Source: Tessaracoccus sp. MC1865 (lineage in GTDB: Bacteria > Actinomycetota > Actinomycetes > Propionibacteriales > Propionibacteriaceae). Taken from it: a stretch of 64,000 nt of DNA. A model generated the notes under the pieces. That model was not told the DNA's origin, did not search any database, and saw only the letters and a list, made by a program, of their open reading frames with translations. Shown here piece by piece: positions 26,827 to 35,074 of the stretch. A program made the position numbers and the translations under genes. The number at the start of each line of letters is the position of its first letter. The first letter of the stretch is position 1. The stretch lies in contig NZ_CP072596.1 of NCBI RefSeq assembly GCF_017815535.1, forward strand, positions 124,001-188,000, written 5' to 3'.

Positions 26827-27849
26827 ATGAACAGGGAGGAACCCATGAGTGAGACAGGCCCCGAGGTGGGTCAGCCCGCAGCAGCGCCAGACCCGGCTAC
26901 TGCTGACGCGGCGCCCGCCCGCAAGAGGATCACGATCCCTGAGATGGCCGCGCTGATCGGAGTCCTGGCCGTCCTTATCGTCTTCTTCAGCGTGGCGAGC
27001 CCCTTCTTCCTGAGCGCCAACAACCTGCTGAACATTCTCACCGCGATCGCCGTGACGGGCATCCTCGCGGCGCCCGGCACCCTGCTGCTCATCGCGGGGC
27101 AGGTGGATCTGTCGGTGGGTGCGGCGACCGCCCTGTGCGGGATTGTCCTTGCCGTGCTCACCCCCACCCTCGGGTTGCCTGTGGCGGTGCTCACCACCAT
27201 CGCGACCGGCTGCATCATCGGTCTCATCAACGGTGTGCTCGTAACGGTCGTCGGTCTGAACAGCCTGATCGTCACCCTCGGTGGGCTGGCGGCGTTCCGC
27301 GGCGTGGCCTTCCTTCTCGGAGACGGGCAAACGGTGATAATGCCGAACTTCGGCTACCTCGGCACGGCGCGTCCTTTGGGGGTCCCGATGCCCGTCGTCG
27401 TCCTGCTGGCCTTCATGGCGGTGGTCTACGTCGTGCTGCGCTACACCGTGTTCGGGCGCAACATCTATGCCATCGGCGCCAATCCCGTTGCCGCCCGACT
27501 GGTGGGCATCCCGAGCCGCCGAACCATCTTCCTCGCCTTCGTGGCCTCCGGCGTCGCCATGGCGACTGCCGGCATGATCCTCACCTCACAACTGGGGGCC
27601 GCCGTGCCCAATGCGGCCCTCGGGATGGAGTTGATGGTCGTGACCGCCATCGTGCTGGGCGGAGCCAGCCTGTCGGGTGGAAGGGGATCGGTGCTCGGAA
27701 CTCTGCTCGGCCTGGTCATCATCGGAGTGTTGAACAACGGACTCATCCTGATGAACGTCTCGTCCTATTGGCAACAGGTCGCCAACGGCGTCCTGCTCGT
27801 GGCAGCCGTCTCGTTCGACCGGCTACGAGAACGCTTCTCACCAGCCTGA
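26827..27849 (+). CDS. Sugar ABC transporter permease (RbsC type)
   Basis: 340 residues from ATG 26827 (GGAGG 6 bases upstream); ATG 26845 behind GGGAGGAACCC is an equally good start giving 334 residues. About ten membrane segments follow a polar N-terminus. BPD_transp_2 hallmarks: NNLLNILTAIAVTGILA, LIAGQVDLSVGAATALCG, ALGMELMVVTAIVLGGASLSGGRGSVLG and GVLNNGLILMNVSSYWQQV. It forms the channel of the importer, probably as a homodimer with the preceding ATPase. Confidence 0.94.
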   Translation: MNREEPMSETGPEVGQPAAAPDPATADAAPARKRITIPEMAALIGVLAVLIVFFSVASPFFLSANNLLNILTAIAVTGILAAPGTLLLIAGQVDLSVGAATALCGIVLAVLTPTLGLPVAVLTTIATGCIIGLINGVLVTVVGLNSLIVTLGGLAAFRGVAFLLGDGQTVIMPNFGYLGTARPLGVPMPVVVLLAFMAVVYVVLRYTVFGRNIYAIGANPVAARLVGIPSRRTIFLAFVASGVAMATAGMILTSQLGAAVPNAALGMELMVVTAIVLGGASLSGGRGSVLGTLLGLVIIGVLNNGLILMNVSSYWQQVANGVLLVAAVSFDRLRERFSPA

Positions 27850-27863
27850 CAAGGAGAACTGAC

Positions 27864-28922
27864 ATGTCCGCCAAGACCAGAGTCGGCGTCATCGGCGCCG
27901 GATCCTGGGCCCTCGCCTCCCACCTGCCCAACCTGGCCCGCCGCGACGACGTGGAGTTCGTCGCCGTCAACCGGCGCGGGGAGGATGCGCTCAAACGCGT
28001 CCAGAGGGCATATGGCTTCGCCCATGCCCATACCGAGTGGCAGGACGTCCTCGACCACGACATCGACGTCGTGGTCATCTCGAGCCCCACGTCTTTCCAC
28101 GTCGAGCAGGGCGTCGCGGCGCTGGAGCGCGGTATCCATGTGCTGATGGAAAAGCCGGTGGCCATCGACTCCCAGTCCGCCTGGCGGCTGGCCGAAGCCA
28201 GCGAGCGGACCGGCCGTCACGTGGTGGTGGCGTTCGGGTGGAACTTCAAGCCGATGATCCGGCAGGCGAAGCGGCTGATGACCGAGCACGGCATCGGCGA
28301 GGTGGAGGCGGTGAGCCTGCACATGTCGTCGCAGACGAGGGAACTGCTCTCCAACACCGGCGCCTATCCGGACGCGAGCAAGGACCTGCTTCCGCAGAAC
28401 GAGACTTGGACCGACCCGAGTATCTCCGGCGGGGGCTACGCGCAGGCTCAACTCAGCCACGCACTGGGCCTCCAACTGTGGCTGACCGACATGCGCGTGG
28501 ACGGTGCGTTTGCGCGGATGACGGCGCCCCTGAGTGCTCCAGTCGAGCTGCACGATGCCGTGACGCTGCGGTACGAGGGAGGCGCCATCGGGACGATGTT
28601 CGGTGGGTCCAACCACGTCGGGGCCGGAAACAACAAACACCAGCTCAACTTCTTTGCCATCGGGAGCGAGGGCCAACTGCGGGTCGACGTCGAGCGCGAA
28701 CAGGTCTGGCTGTTCCGCTCCGATGGATTCGAAGCGAACCTCCCACTCACCGATAAGGATGGCGCCTACGACTGCATCGGCCCTGTGGACACCGTGATTG
28801 AGTTGGCGCAGGGCGGGCATGTGGAGAACTGCGCGCCGGCATGGCTCGGCGCCCGCACCGTCGAAGCACTGGAGCTCGCTTACGCCAGTGCCGGTTCAGG
28901 GCACTTCGAGGAGCGGAAGTGA
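27864..28922 (+). CDS. Gfo/Idh/MocA-family oxidoreductase
   Basis: 352 residues from ATG 27864 (AAGGAG upstream). The N-terminal NAD(P) fold has VGVIGAGSWALASHLPNLA and VVISSPTSFHVEQGVAALERGIHVLMEKPVA, with the EKP catalytic motif. The C-terminal domain includes GGGYAQAQLSHALGLQLWLT, containing the His at the usual active-site position. It probably oxidises the imported sugar or a derived intermediate. Its stop overlaps the GTG of the SDR gene (GTGA at 28919). Two oxidoreductases in one operon suggest two oxidation steps, or one oxidation plus one epimerisation. Confidence 0.92.
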   Translation: MSAKTRVGVIGAGSWALASHLPNLARRDDVEFVAVNRRGEDALKRVQRAYGFAHAHTEWQDVLDHDIDVVVISSPTSFHVEQGVAALERGIHVLMEKPVAIDSQSAWRLAEASERTGRHVVVAFGWNFKPMIRQAKRLMTEHGIGEVEAVSLHMSSQTRELLSNTGAYPDASKDLLPQNETWTDPSISGGGYAQAQLSHALGLQLWLTDMRVDGAFARMTAPLSAPVELHDAVTLRYEGGAIGTMFGGSNHVGAGNNKHQLNFFAIGSEGQLRVDVEREQVWLFRSDGFEANLPLTDKDGAYDCIGPVDTVIELAQGGHVENCAPAWLGARTVEALELAYASAGSGHFEERK

Positions 28923-29662
28923 CGGGCCTCGACCTGGGCGCCTCTCTGAAGGGACGCGTCGTCGTCGTCACCGGTGCAGCCGGTGCCATCGGGTCCAAGG
29001 TGGCCCTCGCCCTGGACGAGGCCGGTGTGCGTGTGTTGGCGGTCGATCTCCCGGGGAGGACTCCTCCCCACCTGCGGAGTGGGGCCCCCGCGTCGTACGA
29101 CCTGGTGGACGTGGGTGGACATGAGGACCTGTTCGAGCACGCCCGGGCGCTGGGTGAGGTGGTGGGCCTCGTGCACACTGCGGCCATCATCCGCCGCAGC
29201 GCGGTCGACGAAGTGACCGAGGAAGATTTCGACACGCAGGTGGCAGTGAACCTGAAGGCCACCTACTTCCTCAACCGCCAGGCGTGGCGCACGATGCGCT
29301 CAGTGGGGCGCGGCTCAATCGTCAACTACGTCTCGCAGGGCTGGATGTCCGGGGGCTACCAGGGGAGCATCGTCTACGCGGCCACCAAAGGTGCGGTCAC
29401 GAGCATGACGCGGGGTTTCGCCCGCAGCTTTGCGCCTGACGGCGTGCGGGTCAACGCCGTCAGCCCTGGCTACGTGGACACCGAGATGTTGCGCGAGGGG
29501 GTTTCACCGGAGGACCGCCAACGGCTGGTCGACGAGGTACCCCTCGGGCGGCTCGCTGACCCCGATGATCTGGTCGGGGCCACCGTGTTCCTGCTCTCCG
29601 ACGCTGCCAGCTACATCACCGGAGCCGTCATCAACGTCTCCGGTGGGCAACTCATGTACTGA
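28919..29662 (+). CDS. Short-chain dehydrogenase/reductase
   Basis: 247 residues from a GTG overlapping the previous stop. NAD(P) motif VTGAAGAIG (about residues 18-26), SIVNYVSQGWMSG with the catalytic Ser, YAATK (YxxxK) intact, and VNAVSPGYVDTEML followed by ITGAVINVSGGQLMY, the normal FabG-like ending. In related non-phosphorylating pathways, SDRs oxidise either the free aldose to its lactone or the C4 hydroxyl of 2-keto-3-deoxy acids; the sequence alone does not decide. It precedes the E1 genes by 16 bp. Confidence 0.92.
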   Translation: MTGLDLGASLKGRVVVVTGAAGAIGSKVALALDEAGVRVLAVDLPGRTPPHLRSGAPASYDLVDVGGHEDLFEHARALGEVVGLVHTAAIIRRSAVDEVTEEDFDTQVAVNLKATYFLNRQAWRTMRSVGRGSIVNYVSQGWMSGGYQGSIVYAATKGAVTSMTRGFARSFAPDGVRVNAVSPGYVDTEMLREGVSPEDRQRLVDEVPLGRLADPDDLVGATVFLLSDAASYITGAVINVSGGQLMY

Positions 29663-29678
29663 AGGAAGGGGACGCAAC

Positions 29679-30713
29679 ATGCCAAGAATGCGAATGAACC
29701 AGGCCATCTCGGCGGCGCTGGCCGATGCGATGGCGGCCGACGATTCGGTAGTGGTCCTGGGTGAGGACGTGGCGGCCGCAGGTGGCCCGTTCAAGACCTC
29801 GGACGGGCTCCTGGAGCGGTACGGACCGGAGCGAGTCCGCGACACACCCATCTCCGAGATGGCCTTCACCGGGGCCGCTGTAGGTGCCGCCATGCACGGG
29901 CTGCGCCCCGTGGTCGAGATCATGTTCATGGAGTTCCTGGGCGTCGCCCTGGACCAGTTGGCCACCGAGGCGGCCAAGATCCGTTACCTGTCCAGGAGCC
30001 AGTACACGGTGCCCATGGTGCTGAGGGCCTCGGTCGGATCGGGCACGGGTTTCGGCTGTCAGCATTCACAGACCCTGGAGAACTGGGTTTCGGCGACCCC
30101 TGGCCTGTCCGTCGTCAGCCCGAGCGACGCGCAGACCGCGTACAGCCTGTTGCGGGCGGCCATCGAGCACCCGGATCCGGTCGTCGTGCTGGAACCACGC
30201 GTGCTCTACGGCGTGCGCAGTGAGGTCGACACCGGCCACCGGATCGCGATCGGTCATGCCCGTGTCGCACGAGGCGGTGTCGACGCGACGCTGATCGCGT
30301 TGGGCCGCACCACCAGGGTTGCGTTGGAGGCGGCCGAGAGGCTGGCGCAGGAAGGCATCGAGGCCGAGGTCGTCGATCTGCTCACCCTCGTGCCGCTCGA
30401 CCGGGAGTCCGTCCTGTCTTCGGTACGCCGCACGGGGCGTCTCGTCGTCGTGGAGGACTCGCCCCACTCGGGGGGCTGGGGCAGCGAGATCGTCAGTCTG
30501 TGCGCGGCGGAGGCCTTCGGCGACCTGAAGGCCCCACCGTGCCGGGTCAGCGCTCCGGATGTCCCTGTTCCCTACGGCAAGGAGTTGGAAGAGATGTACG
30601 CACCCTCGGCCGACGAGGTCGTCCGTCAGGTCCAGGCGATGGTGGGTGACGGTCAACCCCTGCCCGACTGGTGGGACCGCGAAGGCCTGACTGTGAAGGG
30701 GGCGACGGCATGA
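29679..30713 (+). CDS. 2-oxo acid or acetoin dehydrogenase-type E1, beta subunit
   Basis: 344 residues from ATG 29679 with GAAGGAAGGGG upstream. It has the transketolase pyrimidine-binding domain (MNQAISAALADAMAADDSVVVLGEDV, TPISEMAFTGAAVGAAMHGLRPVVEIMFMEF; the Glu of ISEMAF activates thiamin diphosphate) and the C-terminal transketolase domain (LIALGRTTRVALEAAERLA, VEDSPHSGGWGSEIV). It pairs with the alpha subunit encoded next. The order beta-alpha is the reverse of most pdh, bkd and aco operons. Substrate class (pyruvate, branched oxo acid, acetoin or another diketone) cannot be read from the sequence. Confidence 0.93.
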   Translation: MPRMRMNQAISAALADAMAADDSVVVLGEDVAAAGGPFKTSDGLLERYGPERVRDTPISEMAFTGAAVGAAMHGLRPVVEIMFMEFLGVALDQLATEAAKIRYLSRSQYTVPMVLRASVGSGTGFGCQHSQTLENWVSATPGLSVVSPSDAQTAYSLLRAAIEHPDPVVVLEPRVLYGVRSEVDTGHRIAIGHARVARGGVDATLIALGRTTRVALEAAERLAQEGIEAEVVDLLTLVPLDRESVLSSVRRTGRLVVVEDSPHSGGWGSEIVSLCAAEAFGDLKAPPCRVSAPDVPVPYGKELEEMYAPSADEVVRQVQAMVGDGQPLPDWWDREGLTVKGATA

Positions 30714-31702
30714 GCACCGCCCTGGATCTGCGCGCAGCCCTCGATGACCCGCTGCAGCGCTACCGGCGCATGGTGGAGATCCGGGTGGCCGAGGACACCG
30801 TGAACGAGCTGTTCGCCTCCGGTGCGATCCACGGGACGACACATCTGTGCCAGGGCCAGGAGGCCCTCGACGTGGGGCTGGCCTCGGTGTTACGCGCCGA
30901 CGACGCGGTGACTGCCACCTATCGCGGCCACGGCGTCGCGTTGGCGTTGGGGCTGCCGCTCGAATCCATGTTCGCCGAGATCATGGGAAAGACCACCGGC
31001 TCAACCGGCGGCGTGGGCGGTTCCATGCACCTCTGCCTCGACGAGGTGGGCCTGCTGCCCACCTTCGCCATCGTCGGCGCGGGCCTACCAGTGGCCGCAG
31101 GAGCGGCACTGGCCTTCAAGACCAAGGGGGAGGACCGCGTGGCTGCCGCGGTCTTCGGCGACGGTGCCAGCAACATCGGCGCCTTCCATGAGTCGCTCAA
31201 CCTGGCTGCCATCTGGCAGCTCCCAGTGGTCTTCCTCCTGGACCACAACGTCTACGGGGAGTACAGCCGATGGGACGTCACCACCCCCTTCGAGGATCTG
31301 GTCCGCCGCGCCGCCTCCTACGACATGCCGGGCGAACAGGTGGACGGAATGGATGTTGACGCGGTGCGGAAGGTGGTCGGAGAGGCTGCTGACAGGGCCC
31401 GTGAGGGCGGGGGTCCCACCCTGGTTGAGGCCAAGACGTACCGCTTCTCCGGGCATTCACGCTCCGATACCGCGCCGTATCGGCCCGAGGGCGAGTTGGA
31501 GGAGTGGCGGAAACGGGACCCGCTCACCATCAGTCGCGCGGCACTGCTGGACCGAGGTACCGGTGCCGCCGACCTCGATGGTGTCGAGGTCGAGGCGCGG
31601 GAGGCCGTGCAACGGGCCGTCCAGGCCGCCACTGCGGCAGAGAGCCCGACGTCCGCCGCAATGTTCGAGCACGTCTGGACCGAAGGGGGGTCCCATGGCT
31701 GA
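30710..31702 (+). CDS. 2-oxo acid or acetoin dehydrogenase-type E1, alpha subunit
   Basis: 330 residues from an ATG overlapping the beta-subunit stop. It carries the thiamin diphosphate motif beginning GDGASNIGAFHESLN and ending FLLDHNVYGEYS, plus THLCQGQEALDVGLASVL and YRGHGVALALG, and the phosphorylation-loop-like FSGHSRSD. The compact size (about 330) and the acetoin-dehydrogenase-like GGSMHLCLDEVGLL suit the AcoA branch, which splits a diketone or hydroxyketone, as well as oxo acid E1. It overlaps the lipoyl gene by 8 bp. Confidence 0.93.
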   Translation: MSTALDLRAALDDPLQRYRRMVEIRVAEDTVNELFASGAIHGTTHLCQGQEALDVGLASVLRADDAVTATYRGHGVALALGLPLESMFAEIMGKTTGSTGGVGGSMHLCLDEVGLLPTFAIVGAGLPVAAGAALAFKTKGEDRVAAAVFGDGASNIGAFHESLNLAAIWQLPVVFLLDHNVYGEYSRWDVTTPFEDLVRRAASYDMPGEQVDGMDVDAVRKVVGEAADRAREGGGPTLVEAKTYRFSGHSRSDTAPYRPEGELEEWRKRDPLTISRAALLDRGTGAADLDGVEVEAREAVQRAVQAATAAESPTSAAMFEHVWTEGGSHG

Positions 31703-31928
31703 CATGAAGCTGCCGAAAGTGGCCGACTCAAGCGACACGTACGTCGTCGTCTCGGTCGAGGTCGCGGTGGGCGACCGCGTCGCTCCGGGGGACGTGGTGC
31801 TGGTGGTCGAGACCGACAAGGTGGACGCGGAGGTCGCTGCGGGGTTCTCCGGCGAGGTCACAGCCGTCCTCGTCGGCGAGGACGACGAGGTGGCAGTGGG
31901 CGCGACCGTCCTGGAGTACGAGCCATGA
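31695..31928 (+). CDS. Free-standing lipoyl-domain protein
   Basis: 77 residues from ATG 31695. The whole protein is one biotinyl/lipoyl domain: MADMKLPKVADSSDTYVV, GDVVLVVETDKVDAEVAAG with the lipoylation Lys42 in the DK(V/A) turn, and EDDEVAVGATVLEYEP. There is no hinge, E1/E3-binding domain or acyltransferase domain, so it is not an E2 on its own. It is translationally coupled to E1 alpha before and the amidohydrolase after (ATGA at 31925). It should carry the acyl or hydroxyacyl group produced by the E1. No E2 core or E3 is encoded in the window. Confidence 0.93.
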   Translation: MADMKLPKVADSSDTYVVVSVEVAVGDRVAPGDVVLVVETDKVDAEVAAGFSGEVTAVLVGEDDEVAVGATVLEYEP

Positions 31929-32830
31929 GCATCATCACCGACAGGCTCCCCGCCTTCGTCGACACTCACATCCACCTGTTCGACCTCTCGCACCCCAGCC
32001 TCCGCTGGGACTGGATCGACACGCCGGATGACCACTACGAACTCGGCAACATCGACCAAATCAAGATGCGTGCCTTCACGATGCGCGCGCTCGAGGCGGA
32101 GGCCCGCTTCAGCGGCGTGACGTCGTTCGTCCACGTCCAAGCCGCGATCGGTTCCCCGGATCCCGTCGAGGAGACTCGCTGGCTCGAGGCCATGGCCGTG
32201 GAACACCCCCGGTTGGCGGCCATCGTCGGCCACGTCACGCTCGCTGACCGTGACGCCGGGGACGTGATGGACGCCCACCTTGCTGCAAGCACGCGGTTCC
32301 GGGGGGTGCGGGACTTCGCCGTCGAACCGTGGCTCGCCTCCGGCCGGAACGACCCCGCGATGGAACGGGGCCTCGCGCTGCTCACGGAACGAGGGCTGCT
32401 GCTGGACCTGGACTGCGCATACCCGAACATGTCGGCAGCCCGCAGGATGGCGGGGCGCTACCCGGAACTACCCGTCGTGCTCGAGCACATCGGATTCCCG
32501 CGACGCAGGGACAAGGAGTACTTCGACAACTGGTCCGCCGGCATCCGTGAGTTGGCGCAGGCCGACAACGTCACCTGCAAAATGTCCGGGATCGCCATGA
32601 CCGATCCCCAGTTCACGCTGGATTCGCTCCGGCCATGGGCTGAAACGTGCCTGCAGGTCTTCGGGCCGGAACGCTGCATGATCGGCAGCAACTGGCCGCT
32701 CGACCGGCTGTTTTCCTCCTATGACAGCATTATCGCTGTGTACCGAGAGCTCCTCGGCTCCCTTGATCGCGAGGAGCAGGAGCAGGTGCTGATCACAACT
32801 GCGGAACGCGTGTACCGCCCGGAGCGGTGA
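31925..32830 (+). CDS. Amidohydrolase-2 family hydrolase, probable sugar lactonase
   Basis: 301 residues from an ATG overlapping the lipoyl-gene stop. PF04909 signature: DTHIHLFDLSHPSLRWDWI with metal-binding His15 and His17, LLDLDCAYPNMSAARRMAGRYPELPVVLEHIGFP with a late His, and CMIGSNWPLDRLF with the closing Asp-type position. This subfamily includes L-fucono-1,5-lactonase, L-rhamnono-lactonase-type and 4-sulfomuconolactone hydrolases. In this context, opening an aldonolactone made by one of the dehydrogenases is the best guess. Confidence 0.88.
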   Translation: MSIITDRLPAFVDTHIHLFDLSHPSLRWDWIDTPDDHYELGNIDQIKMRAFTMRALEAEARFSGVTSFVHVQAAIGSPDPVEETRWLEAMAVEHPRLAAIVGHVTLADRDAGDVMDAHLAASTRFRGVRDFAVEPWLASGRNDPAMERGLALLTERGLLLDLDCAYPNMSAARRMAGRYPELPVVLEHIGFPRRRDKEYFDNWSAGIRELAQADNVTCKMSGIAMTDPQFTLDSLRPWAETCLQVFGPERCMIGSNWPLDRLFSSYDSIIAVYRELLGSLDREEQEQVLITTAERVYRPER

Positions 32831-32869
32831 GACGGCGTGCTTCGCCTGCGACGAAAGGAGGTGTGACGA

Positions 32870-33892
32870 GTGACGGGAATTGCTGAACCGGTACCCGGCA
32901 ATGCCACGATCCGGGACGTTGCGAGCAGGGCTCAGGTCGCCCTCTCCAGCGTTTCACGGGTGTTGACCGGTCATCCTGACGTGTCGCCGCAGATGCGGGC
33001 GAAGGTCGAGAAGGCCGCCGCAGAACTCGGCTATGTGCCCGACCACCTCGCCCAGGCGTTGCGGCAGGGACGCACGACCACTGTCGGGTTCCTCCTGCGC
33101 GACATCTCGAACCCGTTGTTCGCCAACATCGCCAAGCGTTGCGAACACGACCTCCGTCAGGCGGGGTACTCCATGATCTTCATGAGCTCGGACGGCGACG
33201 CTGAGGTCGAGACCAGCAACCTGGCGGTGCTGAGACGGCGCCGGGTGGACGGGGTGATCGCCTCACTCGTGACGGAGACCGCCCCCGACACCGTTTCTGC
33301 GCTCCAACAGTTGACCGTCCCGCTCGTCCTGGTCGACCGCGAGGTGGAAGGGGTGAGCGCCGGCGCCGTATTGACTGATCACTATTCGGGCGTGCTGGAG
33401 GCTGTCAGGGCGCTGCTCGCGGACGGACGGCGCCGAATCGCCCTCGTCACCGGCAACCTCGACGTGCGCTCCACCCGCGAACGGACGCGGGCGATGATGG
33501 ACGCCCACACCGAGGCCGGCATCGACTTGGACACCGAGCTGCTGAAGTTCGGAGCCTTCGACTCAGACTGGGGCCACCGGGCCACCGGGGAACTGCTCGG
33601 GATGGACCGGCCGCCCGACGCGATCCTCGGAGGGGGCATCGGTCCTGCGCTTGGAGCGCTCCAGGTGCTGCGTGAGCGGGGCGTCTCCGATGCGATCTCC
33701 ATCGTCGCTCTTGACGAATGGCCGCACTTCGACGTCCTGACACCAGGGATCGCCTCAGTGCGCCGAGATGCGTCGATGGGTGAGGTCATCGCCGCCGAAA
33801 TGTTACGGCTGCTCCGCAGTGGAGAGCCGGAGGTCAGCCTGCTCCCGACGATCTTCGACGGCCGGGGAGTGCTGCCGAAGGAGAGCCGATGA
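32870..33892 (+). CDS. LacI-family regulator of the sugar-oxidation operon
   Basis: 340 residues with a GTG start at 32870 behind AAAGGAGGTG. The helix-turn-helix TIRDVASRAQVALSSVSRVL spans about residues 13-32, followed by the hinge DHLAQALRQGRT. The sugar-sensing domain has VGFLLRDISNPLFANIAKRCE, VDGVIASLVTETAPD, RRIALVTGNLDVRSTRERT and ISIVALDEWPHFDVLTPG. Being embedded in the operon, it probably controls it through the operator at 22563-22578 and is relieved by an imported sugar or pathway acid. Its stop overlaps the next start (ATGA at 33889). Confidence 0.93.
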   Translation: MTGIAEPVPGNATIRDVASRAQVALSSVSRVLTGHPDVSPQMRAKVEKAAAELGYVPDHLAQALRQGRTTTVGFLLRDISNPLFANIAKRCEHDLRQAGYSMIFMSSDGDAEVETSNLAVLRRRRVDGVIASLVTETAPDTVSALQQLTVPLVLVDREVEGVSAGAVLTDHYSGVLEAVRALLADGRRRIALVTGNLDVRSTRERTRAMMDAHTEAGIDLDTELLKFGAFDSDWGHRATGELLGMDRPPDAILGGGIGPALGALQVLRERGVSDAISIVALDEWPHFDVLTPGIASVRRDASMGEVIAAEMLRLLRSGEPEVSLLPTIFDGRGVLPKESR

Positions 33893-35010
33893 TCACCGAA
33901 CTCGAGGCCTGGACAGTGCCCTACACCGAGCCGAACGACCATGGTTCGACACGGTTTGTCACGATCTGCCGGCTGACCGATGACGCGGGTAACCACGGAT
34001 GGGGCGAGGCCGTCACGATCGCTCCGGAGGCCGCCCGCGCCACCACGATCGTGCTGAGAACCTGGGCGGAGTCCATTTTAGGGACCCCCGCCACCCCGGC
34101 AGGAGTGGGACTTTTCGCTGAGCAGCGCGGCTGGTGGTACGGAACGTTCGGTGGCGTTTCGGGCTTCGCAACGGCCGCCCTGGATACCGCAGTGTGGGAT
34201 CTCCTGGGCCGTCGGCTGGGCGCTTCCGTGGTGGACCTGCTCGGGGGAGCCCGGCATGAATCGCTCCCGACGATCGTCACCAGCCACGCCATGCGCGCCG
34301 ATCTCCGGCAAGGCGCAGAAGAGTTCGCACAGTGGGCTCAGCGACTCGGCGCCGCCGGGGTCAAAGTGGGCTTCGGCAAGGCCGGCGACGCCCACCTGGG
34401 CTTCGAACATGAGCGCGACGTGGCGTTCCTGTCCGAAATCCGGCGTGCCCTGGGTGAGAAGGCGCAGATCCTCATCGACGTCTCGCCGCGGGTCGCCTGG
34501 TCTCCGTCGGATGCCATCCGACGCGTGCTGGCGTTCGAAGAGTACGGGCTCCACTGGATTGAGGAGCCGCTGGGAGCGCGGGACCCGGAGGGCTACGCCC
34601 GTCTGAGGGATGCCACCAGCACTTTGATCGCCTACGGCGAGCGTGAATGGACCGTCGGTGGGATGGCGGAGATCCTGGCCACCGGCACCGTCGACGTCCT
34701 AGGGATCGACCCTGGGCGCGCCGGCGGGATCTCGGGCTTCCGGGCCGGGGCCGAGTTGGCCGCCGCGCACCACCGGCAGGTCAATGCCCACGCATTTGCC
34801 GGCCCCATCTCGTACGCGGGTGGGTTGGCCGTGTCGCTGGCCAGCGCCAACTGCCGCCAGTTCGAGGTGGCCCCGTTGCGAAACACGCTGATCACTGAAC
34901 TCTCGCCGGCGCTGCCCCTGCCCGTTGACGGCCTGGTGTCTCCGCTGGAAGGCAGCGGCCTCGGTGTCGAGATCGATGTTGAGCGACTGCTGGCCGTCGC
35001 AGAGACTTAG
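33889..35010 (+). CDS. Second enolase-superfamily enzyme (mandelate racemase type, variant KxK)
   Basis: 373 residues. Metal ligands are present: Asp in ILIDVSPRVAW, Glu in HWIEEPLG, Glu in YGEREW, then Asp in GIDPGRAGG and His in NAHAFAGPISY. The lysine motif reads GVKVGFGK: the first Lys is kept, but the second residue of KxK is Gly when aligned with the paralogue at 22590 (GMKFKVG). This changes the acid/base set, so it may dehydrate the opposite stereoisomer or racemise instead. The two enzymes share only family-level similarity. It overlaps the LacI gene by 4 bp. Confidence 0.88.
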   Translation: MITELEAWTVPYTEPNDHGSTRFVTICRLTDDAGNHGWGEAVTIAPEAARATTIVLRTWAESILGTPATPAGVGLFAEQRGWWYGTFGGVSGFATAALDTAVWDLLGRRLGASVVDLLGGARHESLPTIVTSHAMRADLRQGAEEFAQWAQRLGAAGVKVGFGKAGDAHLGFEHERDVAFLSEIRRALGEKAQILIDVSPRVAWSPSDAIRRVLAFEEYGLHWIEEPLGARDPEGYARLRDATSTLIAYGEREWTVGGMAEILATGTVDVLGIDPGRAGGISGFRAGAELAAAHHRQVNAHAFAGPISYAGGLAVSLASANCRQFEVAPLRNTLITELSPALPLPVDGLVSPLEGSGLGVEIDVERLLAVAET

Positions 35011-35074
35011 CGTCACGCAAATGTCCGTGACAAGGAGTTATCCATCCGAATGCCTCCAGAACCAGGGAGAGAGC

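Noticed and set aside
35012-35031. Inverted repeat GTCACG-N8-CGTGAC before the isomerase gene
   Set aside because: Short arms, no T-run and no matching copy elsewhere in the window; too weak to call a regulatory site.
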